From Candidatus Rokubacteria bacterium 13_1_40CM_68_15 (GTDB taxonomy: Bacteria; Methylomirabilota; Methylomirabilia; Rokubacteriales; CSP1-6): DNA of 49,680 nt. This document shows, piece after piece, positions 32,304-40,414 of the stretch. The stretch spans positions 1-49,680 of the forward strand of contig MNEG01000010.1 in NCBI GenBank assembly GCA_001917585.1, given 5' to 3'. The position numbers and the translations under genes are program-made. The notes below the pieces were generated by a model. That model saw only the letters and a list, made by a program, of their open reading frames with translations. It did no database searches and was not told the DNA's origin. Every line of letters begins with the position of its first letter. Position 1 is the stretch's first letter.

Positions 32304-33737
32304 ATGAAAAAGCTCCTTCGTATCGGCCGCGGGCCGGTGACGCAGTTCGCCCTGCTCAGTTTCTTCGTCACCGCCGCCACCACGGCCGCGCTCGTCGTCG
32401 TCATCTCGTATCACTTCCGTCAGGACCTCCTCGAGCGCGAATGGACGTTCACCGCCGCCTACGTGAAAAAGGAAGCGCACTCGAATCTCTCGGCCTCGCA
32501 TTTCCTCGCCCCGCACACTCCGGAGGCCCAGGCGCGCTTCACGACGTTCTATGAAGACGTCATCCTCATGCCCGAGCTGGTGCGTCTGAAGATCTACGAC
32601 GCCCAGGGAGTCGTGATCTGGTCGGACGAGCCGCGCCTCGTCGGCCAGCGCTTCCCCGACAACGAGCAGTTGAAGGGGGCCCTGGCCGGCCGGATCACGG
32701 TGAAGGGGGAGATCGGCGAGCGGAAGGGGGAGAACGTCTACGAGCACAACCTCTCGCTGGTCGAGGTCTACGTGCCGATCGTCTTCCACGACTCGCGCGT
32801 CGTCGGCGTGGTGGAGGCCTACAAATCGCCCGACCAGGTGTTTGCCCGCGTCCGCAGCATCAAGATCATCGTCGCCGCCACCGCGCTGCTGGGCGCGTCG
32901 CTGCTCTACATCGCGCTCGTCTACATCGTCAGGCGCTCCGCCATTCGCATCGAGCAGCAGCAGGAGGCGCTCGAATACCGCAGCCACCAGCTGGCCGTCG
33001 CCAATGAAGAGCTACGGGGAATGCAGACCCAGCTCATCGCGACGGAACGCCTGGCCGCGATCGGCGAAGTCGTGACCGCCGTCGCCCACGGTATCCGCAA
33101 CCCCCTCGCGAACATCCGCGCCGCCATCCAGGTGGCGCTTCTGCACGTGCCGCTGGAGAGCCGGTCTTCGGCCGCCCACAACCTCGCCAATGTCATTCAA
33201 GAAGTGGACCGCCTGGAGGCCCGGGTCAAGGAGCTCTTCCAGTTCGTGGAGCCGACGAAGCAGCGCCAGCTGCGGCTCGACCTGAACGCCGTTGTCACCG
33301 GGGCGCTCCAGATGATCGCGGGACGGCTCAGCAGTGGCGACGTCAAGCTCGTCGAGCGCCTGACGCCCGGGCTGCCGCCCATCACCGGCGACGCCATGCT
33401 GCTCCAGCAAGCCATCCTCAATATTCTCGAAAATGCGCGCGACGCCGTGTTACCGGCCGGGGGCGCCATCACGGTGATCACCGACTTCGAGTCGAACGGC
33501 TCCCACGGCGTCGACAAGGTGTTCCTCGACATCAGCGACACCGGCCCCGGGATCCCACCGGACACGCTTCGGAAGATCTTCGAGCCCTTCTTCACCACCA
33601 AGCCCAAAGGCACCGGGCTCGGCCTGGCCCTGGCCAAGAAGTTCATCGAGGCCAACGACGGCGCCATCAAGGCCGGCAACGCGCCGGACGGCGGCGCCCG
33701 CTTCCACGTGACGTTCTCGACGAGCCGACCGGCATGA
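32304..33737 (+). CDS. Membrane sensor histidine kinase
   Basis: Two-component sensor of 477 residues. TM1 is about 14-36, a periplasmic PAS/Cache-like sensor domain about 40-180 (VRLKIYDAQGVVIWSDEPRL, VEVYVPIVF), TM2 about 186-210, then a coiled coil, the HisKA domain with His262 (VAHGIRNPLANI) and an ATPase domain (ILNILENARDAVL, DTGPGIPP, GTGLGLALA). It overlaps the sigma-54 regulator by ATGA, so they form a cognate pair. The start may be GTG 32289 instead of ATG 32304; neither has a good ribosome binding site. The signal is unknown. Confidence 0.92.
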   Translation: MKKLLRIGRGPVTQFALLSFFVTAATTAALVVVISYHFRQDLLEREWTFTAAYVKKEAHSNLSASHFLAPHTPEAQARFTTFYEDVILMPELVRLKIYDAQGVVIWSDEPRLVGQRFPDNEQLKGALAGRITVKGEIGERKGENVYEHNLSLVEVYVPIVFHDSRVVGVVEAYKSPDQVFARVRSIKIIVAATALLGASLLYIALVYIVRRSAIRIEQQQEALEYRSHQLAVANEELRGMQTQLIATERLAAIGEVVTAVAHGIRNPLANIRAAIQVALLHVPLESRSSAAHNLANVIQEVDRLEARVKELFQFVEPTKQRQLRLDLNAVVTGALQMIAGRLSSGDVKLVERLTPGLPPITGDAMLLQQAILNILENARDAVLPAGGAITVITDFESNGSHGVDKVFLDISDTGPGIPPDTLRKIFEPFFTTKPKGTGLGLALAKKFIEANDGAIKAGNAPDGGARFHVTFSTSRPA

Positions 33738-35143
33738 CCATCCTCGGGCACGTCCTGATCATCGACGACGAGCGGATCCTCGCCGACTCGATCGCGGCAT
33801 ACCTGGAGCACCATGGGTTCAGCACCGTGGTCGCCTTCTCCGGCGAGGACGGGCTCCTGCGCGCGGAGAGTACGAGCCCCGACGTCGCCATCGTCGACGT
33901 GCGATTGCCCAGGATGAACGGCATCGAGGTCCTCCGCCGGCTTCGCGAGATGCTGCCGACGATCGAGGTGCTCATGGTTACCGCCCACGCCTCGGTGGCC
34001 TCGGCCGTCGACGCCATGAAGCTCGGCGCCTTCGACTACGTGATGAAGCCGGTGGACCTCGACGAGCTGCGGTTCGTCGTGGACAAGGCGCGAACGCACC
34101 AGCGGATGCGGCAGGAGCTGACGTATCTCAAGTCCCGCGACCGCCGCAGCGGGGGCATCTCCGACATCGTCGGGGAATCGGCGCCGATCCGGGTTCTCAA
34201 GGAGCAGATCGAGCGGGTGGCCGCGTTGGAGGGCACCGATCGCGGGGCGGCGCCGACGGTCTTGATCCGCGGGGAGACGGGCGTGGGCAAGGAGATGGCC
34301 GCCCGCGCCATCCATTACCAGAGCCCGCGGAGTAACGGACCGTTCATCGAGATCAACTGCGCCGCCATTCCGACCGCGCTCCTCGAAGCCGAGCTGTTCG
34401 GCTACGAGCGCGGCGCCTATACGGACGCCAAGACGGCCAAGGCCGGCCTGTTCGAGGCGGCCGATGGCGGCACCCTGTTTCTCGACGAGATCGGGCACGT
34501 CGAGCTGGCGCTCCAGATCAAGCTCCTCAAGGTCATCGAGCAGAAGTCCGTCCGGCGCCTGGGCGGTCTCCGCACCAAGACCGTCAACGTGAGGATCGTG
34601 ACCGCGACCAATCGTGATCTGGAGAAGGCGATCGCCGACGGCGAGTTCCGGGATGACCTCTATTACCGCATCAACGCCATCACCCTGGTCGTGCCCACGC
34701 TCCGCTCGCGGGCCGGAGACATCGTCGCGCTGGCCCGACACTTCCTCGACCACTACCGCCAGCAATACGGCTTCCCGCCCAAGGTCCTCTCGCCCGAAGC
34801 CGAGGAGGCCCTGCTCGCCTACTCGTGGCCCGGTAACGTGCGTGAGCTGGCCCACGTCATCGAACGGGCGGCGCTGCTCCACGCTGGCCGCGTGGTCAGC
34901 GTCGAACACTTGGGGCTGAACCGCGAGCAGCGCCCGGAGCCGATCCTGGTCGCCTCGGACGGCAGCGTGCAGGTCGACTTCGCGGCCGGACCCATCGTGC
35001 TGGAGAACGTCGAGCGGGCGCTGATCCAGGAGGCGCTCCGCGCGTCGAGCTGGAATCGCGCGCGCGCCGCGGAGCTGCTCGGCATCTCGAGGGAGACGCT
35101 CCGCTACCGGCTGGAGAAGTTCGACCTCCGGCCGCCGGCCTGA
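33734..35143 (+). CDS. Sigma-54-type response regulator with GAYTDA loop
   Basis: NtrC/AtoC-family regulator of 469 residues. Receiver 1-120 with Asp55 (IVDVRLPRMNG), AAA+ domain about 145-385 with Walker A GETGVGKE (180-187) and Walker B TLFLDEIG, and a Fis-type DNA-binding domain at the C-terminus (RARAAELLGISRETLRYRL). The sigma-54 contact loop reads GAYTDA (227-232) instead of GAFTGA: the Phe-to-Tyr change is conservative, but the second Gly is Asp. It may still engage sigma-54, as some family members with a TDA ending probably do, or it may have altered selectivity. Target promoters are unknown. Confidence 0.9.
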   Translation: MTILGHVLIIDDERILADSIAAYLEHHGFSTVVAFSGEDGLLRAESTSPDVAIVDVRLPRMNGIEVLRRLREMLPTIEVLMVTAHASVASAVDAMKLGAFDYVMKPVDLDELRFVVDKARTHQRMRQELTYLKSRDRRSGGISDIVGESAPIRVLKEQIERVAALEGTDRGAAPTVLIRGETGVGKEMAARAIHYQSPRSNGPFIEINCAAIPTALLEAELFGYERGAYTDAKTAKAGLFEAADGGTLFLDEIGHVELALQIKLLKVIEQKSVRRLGGLRTKTVNVRIVTATNRDLEKAIADGEFRDDLYYRINAITLVVPTLRSRAGDIVALARHFLDHYRQQYGFPPKVLSPEAEEALLAYSWPGNVRELAHVIERAALLHAGRVVSVEHLGLNREQRPEPILVASDGSVQVDFAAGPIVLENVERALIQEALRASSWNRARAAELLGISRETLRYRLEKFDLRPPA

Positions 35144-35160
35144 CCCGACCCCACCCCGGC

Positions 35161-36441
35161 TCAGCCTCCGAGGCTGGTCGCCAAGAAGGTCACCACGGCC
35201 GCCGTCATCGCCGCGGTGGCCAGCCACCCGAAGACGTTGAGCCACCGGCCATTCACGCGCGCGCCCATGATGGCTCGATTGTTCCCCACCAGCATGACGA
35301 GGACGAGGAGCGGCGGGGCCAGGACCCCGTTGAGCACCGCCGACAAGAACAGCATGCGGACGGCGTTGATCTGGAAGACGTCGAGCAGCATGCCGGCGAG
35401 CACCGCGGCGGCCAGCACCAGGTAGAACCGTCGCGCCTGGCGGGGCTTGAAGTCCAGGCCGGCGCGCCAGCCGAACAGCTCCGACACCGCGTAGGACGCG
35501 GAGCCCGCCAGCACGGGAATGGCCAGCAGGCCGGTGCCGATGATGCCGAGCGCGAACAGCAGATAGGCGGCATCGCCGGCCAACGGCCGCAACGCCTCGG
35601 CGGCCTGCCGGCTCGACTCGATGTGGTGCTGGCCCGCGCGGTACAGCGTGGAGGCGGTCGCCAGGATGATGAAATACATGACGACGTTCGAAAACAACAT
35701 ACCGGTTCCCACGTCGAGGCGGGCATCGCGAAGCTCATCCGGCGTCGCACCGCGTCGCGCCGCGAGCGTGCTGCGGCCCCGGGCGCGCTCCTCCTCGACC
35801 TCCTGTGACGCCTGCCAGAAGAACAGATACGGCGAGATCGTCGTCCCCAGGATACCGACCAGGACGCTCACGAACTCGCGATCCAGGCGGATCACGGGCA
35901 CGATGGTCGCCCGCAGCGCCGCTCCCCAGTCCGGCTGCGCGAGGAACCCGGCGACGATGTACGCGAAGAGCACGGCGGTCAGCCACTTCAGGTAGCCGGC
36001 GAAGGTCTCGTACGACGTCCAGATCGTGACGGCAACGATGGCGACGCCGAAGACCGGGGCGAAGATCAGCGCCGGCAGTCCCGTGAGGAGCGTCGCCACG
36101 TCGGCCATCCCGCTGAGGTCGGCCGCGATGTTGAACACGTTGGCGACGAGCAGCAACGAACAGGCGACGTAGAGGAAGCTCCGCGGGTAGTGGCGACGGA
36201 GGCATCCAGCCAGGCCTCGCCCCGTGACCAGGCCGATCCGCGCGCACGTGAGCTGAACGGCAGCCATGAGCGGAAACGTGACGAGCGCCGTCCACAGTGT
36301 CGCGTACCCGAATGACGCCCCGGCCACGGAGTATGTCGTGATGCCGCTCGGATCGTCGTCGGACGCGCCGGTGACGAGCCCCGGACCCAGCACACGGAAG
36401 TATCGAACGAGCGGGTTATGACTGTGTCGGGCGGGCGTCAC
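35161..36441 (-). CDS. NRAMP-like divalent cation transporter with non-canonical metal site
   Basis: Membrane transporter of 426 residues with about eleven hydrophobic segments. The TM1 motif is DDDPSG (28-33) where classical MntH has DPGN. In TM6 the segment TISPYLFFWQ (201-210) stands where classical members have MPHNLY, so the metal-binding Met and the following His are missing. This matches NRAMP-related subfamilies rather than Mn/Fe transporters; some of those carry Mg. GTG at 36441 overlaps the ROK stop by GTGA. It is the last gene of a six-gene minus operon and converges with the sigma-54 regulator. Confidence 0.85.
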   Translation of the reverse strand: MTPARHSHNPLVRYFRVLGPGLVTGASDDDPSGITTYSVAGASFGYATLWTALVTFPLMAAVQLTCARIGLVTGRGLAGCLRRHYPRSFLYVACSLLLVANVFNIAADLSGMADVATLLTGLPALIFAPVFGVAIVAVTIWTSYETFAGYLKWLTAVLFAYIVAGFLAQPDWGAALRATIVPVIRLDREFVSVLVGILGTTISPYLFFWQASQEVEEERARGRSTLAARRGATPDELRDARLDVGTGMLFSNVVMYFIILATASTLYRAGQHHIESSRQAAEALRPLAGDAAYLLFALGIIGTGLLAIPVLAGSASYAVSELFGWRAGLDFKPRQARRFYLVLAAAVLAGMLLDVFQINAVRMLFLSAVLNGVLAPPLLVLVMLVGNNRAIMGARVNGRWLNVFGWLATAAMTAAVVTFLATSLGG

Positions 36442-37415
36442 GGCTCGCGTGGCGCCGAGCGTGTCTCGTAGACGACCAGGGCGGCGGCACCGCGCATGCT
36501 GAGCGCCTTGTCGCCCGGCACGATGCACACGCGCGTGCCGGCGAGCGAGCTGCGGAAGGCATGGTCCGCGACCGCCCCCAGTATTTTCTTCTCCAGCGCC
36601 GCGTAAGCGCCCGCCACCCCGCCGGTGATCACGACGAGCTCGGGATTCAGTCCGTTGATGATGATCGCGATCATGGCGCCGAGCGCGCGACACGCCTCGT
36701 CCACCACCGACGCCGCGAGGGCGTCGCCCGCCGCGGCGGCCTCGAACACCAGCGGCGCCGTGATGGCTGAAGTGTCGCCGCCCGCCAGCGCCGGCAGCGC
36801 GGACGGCTCGACGCCCACGCGCTCGCGCGCCGCCTCGGCGATTCCGCGCCCACTCGCGTACACGGCCAGGCAGCCGCGGCCACCGCACCAGCACGGGCGG
36901 CCGTCGAACTTCACCGGCGCGTGGCCGAACTCGGCAGCGAAGCCGAGCGCACCGCGAACGAGGCGGCCGTCGAGCACGACGCCGGCGCCGAATCCGGTTC
37001 CGGGCGCCAGCATCACGAGCGACCGGACGCCACGCCCGGCGCCGAAGAAGAGCTCGCCGAGGGCCAGAGCGTTGACGTCATTGTCGACGAAGACCGGCAG
37101 CCCGAAGCGCTCACGGAGCATGGTCGCCAGCGGTAGCCCTCCCAGCTCGGGGACATTGAGAGCCTCGTCGCCGATGCGGCCGGTCGCAGCGTTGACCAGG
37201 GCAGGCACGCCGACGCCGATTCCCGTCGGGAGCAGTCCGCGGCGCGTCGTCTCGGAGCTGACGGCAGAGATCAAGTCGAAGATCGTCTGGACCGCACTGC
37301 CGCGGCCGGCCTGGTGGGTGGGACGCCGCAGCTCGACCAGAACCTCGCCGGTGGTGGTGACGACGCCCGCCGCCGTGGTCGTCCCGCCGACGTCGACGCC
37401 GAGGGCCACCTCCAT
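36438..37415 (-). CDS. ROK-family sugar kinase
   Basis: ROK kinase of 325 residues without a DNA-binding domain, so a kinase rather than a repressor. It begins VALGVDVGGTTTAAGVV (phosphate loop), has the catalytic Asp in VDNDVNALALGE, the zinc site GHAPV plus CWCGGRGC, and IIINGLNPELVVITGG near the ATP site. The usual Glu after the zinc cysteines (GCLEAYAS) is Ala here (GCLAVYAS), which may affect sugar preference. Likely substrates are glucose, N-acetylglucosamine or N-acetylmannosamine; the ChbG-like deacetylase in the same operon favours an amino sugar, as inference. Confidence 0.9.
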   Translation of the reverse strand: MEVALGVDVGGTTTAAGVVTTTGEVLVELRRPTHQAGRGSAVQTIFDLISAVSSETTRRGLLPTGIGVGVPALVNAATGRIGDEALNVPELGGLPLATMLRERFGLPVFVDNDVNALALGELFFGAGRGVRSLVMLAPGTGFGAGVVLDGRLVRGALGFAAEFGHAPVKFDGRPCWCGGRGCLAVYASGRGIAEAARERVGVEPSALPALAGGDTSAITAPLVFEAAAAGDALAASVVDEACRALGAMIAIIINGLNPELVVITGGVAGAYAALEKKILGAVADHAFRSSLAGTRVCIVPGDKALSMRGAAALVVYETRSAPREP

Positions 37416-37416
37416 C

Positions 37417-37851
37417 TCAGTCGAGCCTGATCCGCACGGCCAACAGCGCGACCGCCAGCACGCCGAGCAGACTGCGCACCGAGTGCAGCCGCCCCCAGCG
37501 CACGAGGAGATGCCGAGCGTGCTCACCGACGACCTCGGCGCCGAGGAGCCGTCGGTTGGTCGGCCTGATGGCGATCAGCGTGAACGGGATCGCCGTGCCG
37601 ACGATCACGCCGCCGACGGCCCACACCGACTCCCCGCTCGTCGCCGACGCGATCATCCCGGCGATCGCGCTGAGCGCAGCAAACGACGCCTGGTACGGAG
37701 CCGCGGCGCGATAGCTCTCGCGGAACTGAGCCAGCGCCGCCGCGGGATCGATGCGCAGACGGGCCGGATGCTCGACGAGGGAGATGTAGAGCGCCCACGC
37801 TGCGAACACGACCGCCGAGGCGAGGGTGAGCCATTGCATCGTGATCCCCAT
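37417..37851 (-). CDS. DUF1772-type membrane protein
   Basis: Membrane protein of about 144 residues with four hydrophobic helices (about 5-25, 55-75, 80-98 and 125-140). Features of the DUF1772/anthrone-oxygenase-like family: SLVEHPARL after TM1, and a conserved Asn/Arg region RPTNRRLLG after TM3. No function is established for most members. The start is ATG 37851 or ATG 37839; the second is preceded by GGGGATCACG. It sits in the minus operon between the ChbG-like and ROK genes. Confidence 0.75.
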   Translation of the reverse strand: MGITMQWLTLASAVVFAAWALYISLVEHPARLRIDPAAALAQFRESYRAAAPYQASFAALSAIAGMIASATSGESVWAVGGVIVGTAIPFTLIAIRPTNRRLLGAEVVGEHARHLLVRWGRLHSVRSLLGVLAVALLAVRIRLD

Positions 37852-37852
37852 C

Positions 37853-38596
37853 CTACAGGTGGCCGAAGTGGCAGAGCGCGATGCCGAGCGCCGCGGCGGC
37901 GGATCGCGCCGTGGCCGTGCCGAGACCGACCAGCTCGGTCTCGCGCTGCCGCCCGTAACGGCTGGAGCCGAGTGCCTCATCGTAGCGGCCGGGGTGCGTC
38001 ATGAACTCGCTCACCCCGGGTGGGAGCGAGCGCAGGTGGCGAAGCGTCGTGGCCCGACTCCAGTAGGCGTCGGGCCCTGACGCGCCGAAGAAATGGTCGG
38101 GCGTCGTGAGCCGCAGCGCCCGCGCCCGCGCGCGGACCTGAGCGTCCTGGCTGCGCACGGCCACGCCGACGCGGCGCGCTGCGCTCAGCACGACCTCGGC
38201 CACCGGCGCGTACACCGCGACGTGATGGTGACTGTCGAGGTGGGTCGGTTTACGGCCGACGAGCTTCTCGAAACGCTCGAGCTGAGCCGCCACCTCGGCC
38301 TCGACGTCCTTTGGATCGGCCTGGGCGGCGACCCGCCGGGCGTCGCGGACGAAGCGTCCATTCCCGTCGATCAGCGAGCGCGCTTGCGTCAAGGGCGCGC
38401 CCAGCGTGAGGTTGACGTGAATCCCCATCCCGAGCCCGGAGTCGCGCGCCGCGGCAAGCTGTTCGCGGTCGATGTCCGCGGTGACCAGCACCGTCGTGCT
38501 GGTCACGATGCCGTGACGATGCGCGTCCAGGATCCCCGCGCTCACGCCGCGCGTGAGGCCGAAATCGTCGGCGTTAACAATCAGCCGGCGCGTCAC
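37853..38596 (-). CDS. ChbG/HpnK (YdjC) family polysaccharide deacetylase
   Basis: Carbohydrate deacetylase of 247 residues with the YdjC fold. The metal-binding motifs are NADDFG (8-13) and HLDSHHHVAVY (119-129), and GIHVNLTLGAPL matches the family. Relatives remove acetyl groups from chitooligosaccharides (ChbG) or act in hopanoid or lipid glycan synthesis (HpnK). Operon partners are a methyltransferase and a ROK kinase, consistent with amino-sugar metabolism, but no squalene or hopanoid genes are nearby. GTG at 38596 overlaps the methyltransferase stop by GTGA. Confidence 0.9.
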   Translation of the reverse strand: MTRRLIVNADDFGLTRGVSAGILDAHRHGIVTSTTVLVTADIDREQLAAARDSGLGMGIHVNLTLGAPLTQARSLIDGNGRFVRDARRVAAQADPKDVEAEVAAQLERFEKLVGRKPTHLDSHHHVAVYAPVAEVVLSAARRVGVAVRSQDAQVRARARALRLTTPDHFFGASGPDAYWSRATTLRHLRSLPPGVSEFMTHPGRYDEALGSSRYGRQRETELVGLGTATARSAAAALGIALCHFGHL

Positions 38597-39288
38597 GCGC
38601 GAGTCCCCTGCACGATGAGGCGCTCGACGGTCGTGGGCACGCCCGATGCCAGCGCCCCTTCGGTATCGACGCTGCGGATGTGCTCGAGCCGCTCGTAGCC
38701 GATCCGCGGGAATGTCTGGACCTCGCTGCCGAGCACCGCCGGGGAAAACCCCCGCGCCTCCAGCCGCGCGAATGCGCTCTTGCGGCCGAGGAAGCCGAAG
38801 ATCGAGAAGACGAGACGGCCGCCCGGCGCCACATGCTCGGGCGCGCCGTCGATGATGCGGTCGAGGATCTGCCAACCGTCGACGCCACCGTTGTCGGCCG
38901 CTGCAGCGGCGTCGGCGCGCTCGCGCCCGGGCGGCGTCGGCATCTGCGGCGGGTTGGAGCAGATCAGGTCGAACCTCTCGCCCCGGACCGGCGCGTAGCA
39001 ATCGCCCAGTCTGACATCGATGCTCACGCCATTCAGCGCCGCGTTGCCACGAATCGCCTCGACGGCGTCGGGCACGATGTCGGTCGCGACGACGTGGGCG
39101 CCGGCCCGGGCCGCCAGCACCGCCGCGAGGCCGAGGCCGCTTCCGATCTCGAGCACCCGCTCGCCCGCCCGGACCGGCAGGTGACGGCAGAAGAAAAGCG
39201 AGCCGGCCTTCGGCGGCTGCACGCGTTCGCCGACGCGGAACAGACAGCCGCGCCAGGAGAAGAGGAGCAGGCCGTCGTCGGCGGTCAC
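38593..39288 (-). CDS. SAM-dependent methyltransferase (HemK/RsmC type)
   Basis: Class I methyltransferase of 231 residues. The SAM loop is VLEIGSGLGLAAVLAA (45-60), an acidic residue ends strand 2 (VVATDIVPDAVEA), and the catalytic SNPPQ (111-115) marks an N-methyltransferase of the HemK/RsmC class acting on amino groups of protein glutamine, RNA or DNA. The N-terminus lacks a recognisable substrate-binding domain. GTG at 39288 overlaps the upstream stop. Confidence 0.87.
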   Translation of the reverse strand: MTADDGLLLFSWRGCLFRVGERVQPPKAGSLFFCRHLPVRAGERVLEIGSGLGLAAVLAARAGAHVVATDIVPDAVEAIRGNAALNGVSIDVRLGDCYAPVRGERFDLICSNPPQMPTPPGRERADAAAAADNGGVDGWQILDRIIDGAPEHVAPGGRLVFSIFGFLGRKSAFARLEARGFSPAVLGSEVQTFPRIGYERLEHIRSVDTEGALASGVPTTVERLIVQGTRA

Positions 39289-39596
39289 TTGCCCTGAACG
39301 CGGCGGAAGTAGAGGCGCAGCGCCTCCTTGAGCTGGGCGCGGGCACTCGCGGACGTCTTGGCGTCCTCCAGTTGCTCGAGGTCGAGCTGGAGCGGCACGC
39401 CTTCCTTCTTGACGCCGTCGAGCTCCGCCGTCAAGCCGCAGCGCTCGTCGGACTCGGTGAACACGATCCTCGCGCGCGTGAAGCTGCCGTCGTCCCGGGC
39501 GAGCTGCTCGATGGTCTCGACGAGCGTGCGCTTGATCTCCGCCTGCTCGCCGGCCGGGACGGTGGAAAAGGCGGCGGTGAGGTTGACGTCCGCCAT
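39285..39596 (-). CDS. Hypothetical protein, first gene of the minus operon
   Basis: Acidic-basic mixed protein of 103 residues with no family I recognise. No signal peptide or membrane segment; it appears to be an alpha/beta protein with a helical C-terminus (DLEQLEDAKTSASARAQLKEALRLYFRR). Gene overlap with the methyltransferase (GTGA) supports it being real. ATG at 39596 is preceded by GAAAGGGG at about 10 bases. Confidence 0.72.
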   Translation of the reverse strand: MADVNLTAAFSTVPAGEQAEIKRTLVETIEQLARDDGSFTRARIVFTESDERCGLTAELDGVKKEGVPLQLDLEQLEDAKTSASARAQLKEALRLYFRRVQGK

Positions 39597-39710
39597 CCGA
39601 GGCCCCTTTCAAAATTCCGAGGATTTCGAGGGATGCGCCGGTCAGGCGGCGCGTCCCAGGCTCGATGATACGCCTTGTAGTCGCATCCACGACCGCATAG
39701 GATGCGCGCC

Positions 39711-39995
39711 ATGAGTCGCGCTCTGAAACTGAGCGCCCTGCTCATCGCCTTCCTCGTACTCACGCCCTGGGCGGGCGCCAGCACGTACGAGGTGTGGACG
39801 GACGGCATCTACGACGCGGAGTTCGAGGCTGACCTCCTGGCCGCCATCAGTCTTCAGAGCGTCGTCGAGAGCGCGCCGCTCACCAGCCGCGGCTGTGTCC
39901 ATGCCGTCGTCGCCATGTGCTCTCCCGGAGACGACGCCGCGGCTGACCTCACCGAGCCCTCGCCGCGGACCGCTCGAGCCCCTCCAGCTTCGTAA
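39711..39995 (+). CDS. Small putative secreted protein
   Basis: Protein of 94 residues with a good signal peptide (LKLSALLIAFLVLTPWAGA) and a short mature part with two cysteines (RGCVHAVVAMCSPGDD). No family recognised. ATG at 39711 follows AGGA at a better distance than ATG 39702. The last 30 residues are Ala/Pro/Thr-rich. It stands alone, divergent from the minus operon; a 155-base gap with no visible feature follows. Confidence 0.5.
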   Translation: MSRALKLSALLIAFLVLTPWAGASTYEVWTDGIYDAEFEADLLAAISLQSVVESAPLTSRGCVHAVVAMCSPGDDAAADLTEPSPRTARAPPAS

Positions 39996-40150
39996 GTCCC
40001 TCCCGCTGACGCCTCTGCCGCCGCCCGGAAACTAATCGTGCCGGTCGCGGCGGTCACCCGCCTCTCCTCCTAGCTCGGAGAGGTAAGCGAGGCCACGTAC
40101 CTCCGATGCGTCAGGCCGCTTCAGACCGGACGTGAACAAGGGGGTCGGGG

Positions 40151-40414
40151 ATGTTGTCTTCCAACGAGCGGGCGATCATGATCCGCTGCTGCCACGCTCA
40201 CGACGTCGCGTTCTGCCGCGACTGCGCTCGGTCGTACCGGATTCACCGCCTGGGTGCCGATTGGCTCCAGGGCAGGACGGACCTCTGTCCGCGATGTCGG
40301 GCCGATCTCTCCGACTCGATTCGCGAGCACCTGCGATCGTGCGACCTCGTGACGATGACAGCCGAGGCCGAAGCGGAGCTGGCGCAGCGCCGGGCGCCGC
40401 CAGCGCCGCGCTGA
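40151..40414 (+). CDS. Small Cys-rich putative zinc-binding protein
   Basis: Protein of 87 residues with a pattern suggesting a treble-clef or double zinc ribbon: CCHAHD, FCRDC, LCPRC and a final SC, each spaced like paired ligands. No family named. It could be a regulatory or adaptor protein. ATG at 40151 has GGGG six bases upstream. Its stop abuts the convergent AhpD-like gene. Confidence 0.6.
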   Translation: MLSSNERAIMIRCCHAHDVAFCRDCARSYRIHRLGADWLQGRTDLCPRCRADLSDSIREHLRSCDLVTMTAEAEAELAQRRAPPAPR

